A stretch of DNA of 6,071 nucleotides from JBOGGN01 sp050744165 (GTDB taxonomy: Bacteria > Actinomycetota > Acidimicrobiia > Acidimicrobiales > Palsa-688), in contig JBOGGN010000211.1 in the NCBI GenBank assembly GCA_050744165.1, forward strand, positions 1-6,071, in the 5' to 3' direction. Positions within the stretch are counted from its first letter, which is position 1. Each line of letters starts with the position of its first letter. Made by a program: the position numbers and the translations under genes. The notes beneath the pieces are model-generated. The model saw nothing but the letters and a program-made list of their open reading frames with translations, was not told the DNA's origin and made no database searches. This document shows, one piece after another, positions 5,667-6,071 of the stretch.

Positions 5667-5819
5667 CTGCCCATGATGCCGCGTCGAGGGGCTCTGGTGC
5701 CTCGCTTGCTCGGCGGCCGGCGCCAGCCCCTCGGGTGGGACCCAGACCGCAGCAATGGGAGGTTCGCGCGACACTGAGAGGGCTAGGTCCGGACCCCGGC
5801 GGGATAAAGAGAGTGTTCG
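5667..5819. promoter_or_regulatory. Divergent intergenic region (ligase / DUF2510)
   Basis: This 153-bp gap separates two divergently read genes and so should contain both promoters. I could not identify convincing -35/-10 pairs. Visible structure includes the hairpin at 5685-5733 and a perfect 10-bp palindrome GGTCCGGACC (5786-5795), 25 bp upstream of the DUF2510 start, which could be an operator half or chance. Confidence 0.5.
5685..5733. repeat. Strong hairpin upstream of the ligase gene
   Basis: CGAGGGG (5685-5691) pairs with CCCCTCG (5727-5733). After a two-base bulge, CTGGTGCC (5694-5701) pairs with GGCGCCAG (5719-5726) through one G-T position. This gives 15 pairs around a 17-base loop. 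The wobble favours plus-strand RNA; on the minus strand it becomes an A-C mismatch. The element lies 18 bases upstream of the ligase ATG and 86 bases upstream of the DUF2510 ATG. Confidence 0.6.
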
Positions 5820-6071
5820 ATGAGCCAACCAGGTTGGTATCCCGATCCAGGCGGACCGGTCTCGCAGCGCTGGTGGGATGGCCACGCGTGGACCGGCGCA
5901 GTGCAGCCAGTGCAGCCGGCGCAGCCAGCGCAGCCAGGGCAGCCGTTCGGAATGACGCCCCGTGGCTACGGCCTCCCCAACCCGTCACAGGATTTTGACG
6001 AGGAATCCCGAGCCGGCCGGCGGGCCGCGGTCGCGTTGGTCGGCGGCGCCCTGGTTTACACCGTGGAGTAC
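5820..6071 (+). CDS. DUF2510 domain protein, 3' end missing
   Basis: 84 codons are visible and the frame runs off the right edge. The N-terminus MSQPGWYPDPGGPVSQRWWDG continues into HAWTG (in all residues 1-26) and is the DUF2510 signature, a short Trp-rich module (WYPDP, RWWDG, WT) common at the N-termini of actinobacterial membrane and secreted-envelope proteins, with unknown function. A Gln-Pro linker follows (VQPVQPAQPAQPGQP, about 28-42). After it comes a charged stretch (DFDEESRAGRR) and the beginning of a hydrophobic segment (AAVALVGGALVYTV) that may be the first transmembrane helix. The start is the ATG at 5820, with a weak purine-rich site (GAGAG) six bases upstream. It is divergent from the ligase gene. 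The protein's main domain lies outside the window, so its job cannot be told. Confidence 0.88.
   Translation, partial: MSQPGWYPDPGGPVSQRWWDGHAWTGAVQPVQPAQPAQPGQPFGMTPRGYGLPNPSQDFDEESRAGRRAAVALVGGALVYTVEY
5901..5945 (+). repeat. Five tandem 9-bp units encoding a Gln-Pro linker
   Basis: Units GTGCAGCCA, GTGCAGCCG, GCGCAGCCA, GCGCAGCCA and GGGCAGCCG run head to tail within the DUF2510 gene and encode (V/A/G)QP five times. The unit length keeps frame. Such linkers are common after DUF2510 modules. Confidence 0.85.

Noticed and set aside
4188..5777. Plus-strand open frame of 529 codons
   Set aside because: It mirrors the ATP-grasp gene on the other strand, is His/Asp/Gly-rich without domain motifs, and the minus-strand frame carries all ligase motifs.
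5667..5885. Longer N-terminus for the ligase, starting at 5885
   Set aside because: It would overlap the start of the divergent DUF2510 gene, and the extra 73 residues show no domain. The start at 5666 gives a family-like N-terminus.

Overview
The window is GC-rich and reads as a chromosomal segment from an actinobacterium. The reasons are the DUF2510 and DUF4383 proteins, a solo AbiEi-type HTH protein with a DUF559-like nuclease tail, a PGM1-like ATP-grasp ligase and a thiolase of actinobacterial style. I cannot place it more finely. No rRNA, tRNA, CRISPR array, integrase or transposase was seen.

Layout. A thiolase on the + strand enters from the left edge with its 5' end missing and stops at 974. 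Its stop codon lies inside a CTAG palindrome that also supplies the stop of the next, convergent gene. Leftward genes follow: an exported membrane protein of 399 aa (971-2170) and a four-helix DUF4383 membrane protein (2230-2670). These two are 59 bp apart, each has a good Shine-Dalgarno site, and they are probably co-transcribed. Upstream lies a 408-bp stretch without a confident gene (2671-3078). It holds nine NNGGCC hexamers and an open frame that would add a basic, Ala-rich extension to the DUF4383 protein. Next is a leftward AbiEi/DUF559-like protein (3079-3984) without a toxin partner. Its upstream region (3985-4190) carries two near-identical 47-bp palindromic elements. Then comes a leftward ATP-grasp ligase (4191-5666). 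A 153-bp divergent promoter region containing a strong hairpin separates it from a rightward DUF2510 protein (from 5820), which runs off the right edge.

How the genes work together. The thiolase belongs to acyl-CoA metabolism and has no visible link to its neighbours. The two small membrane-protein genes look like one transcription unit of unknown function. The ligase and the AbiEi-like gene share a strand, with the paired palindromes between them. Those palindromes could be operators for the AbiEi-like HTH, an RNA element at the end of the ligase transcript, or an interspersed repeat family. They are the least explained signal here. The basic genes belong to known families. The novelty, if any, lies in the paired palindromes, the divergent hairpin and the low-order tandem repeats that feed unusual N-termini.
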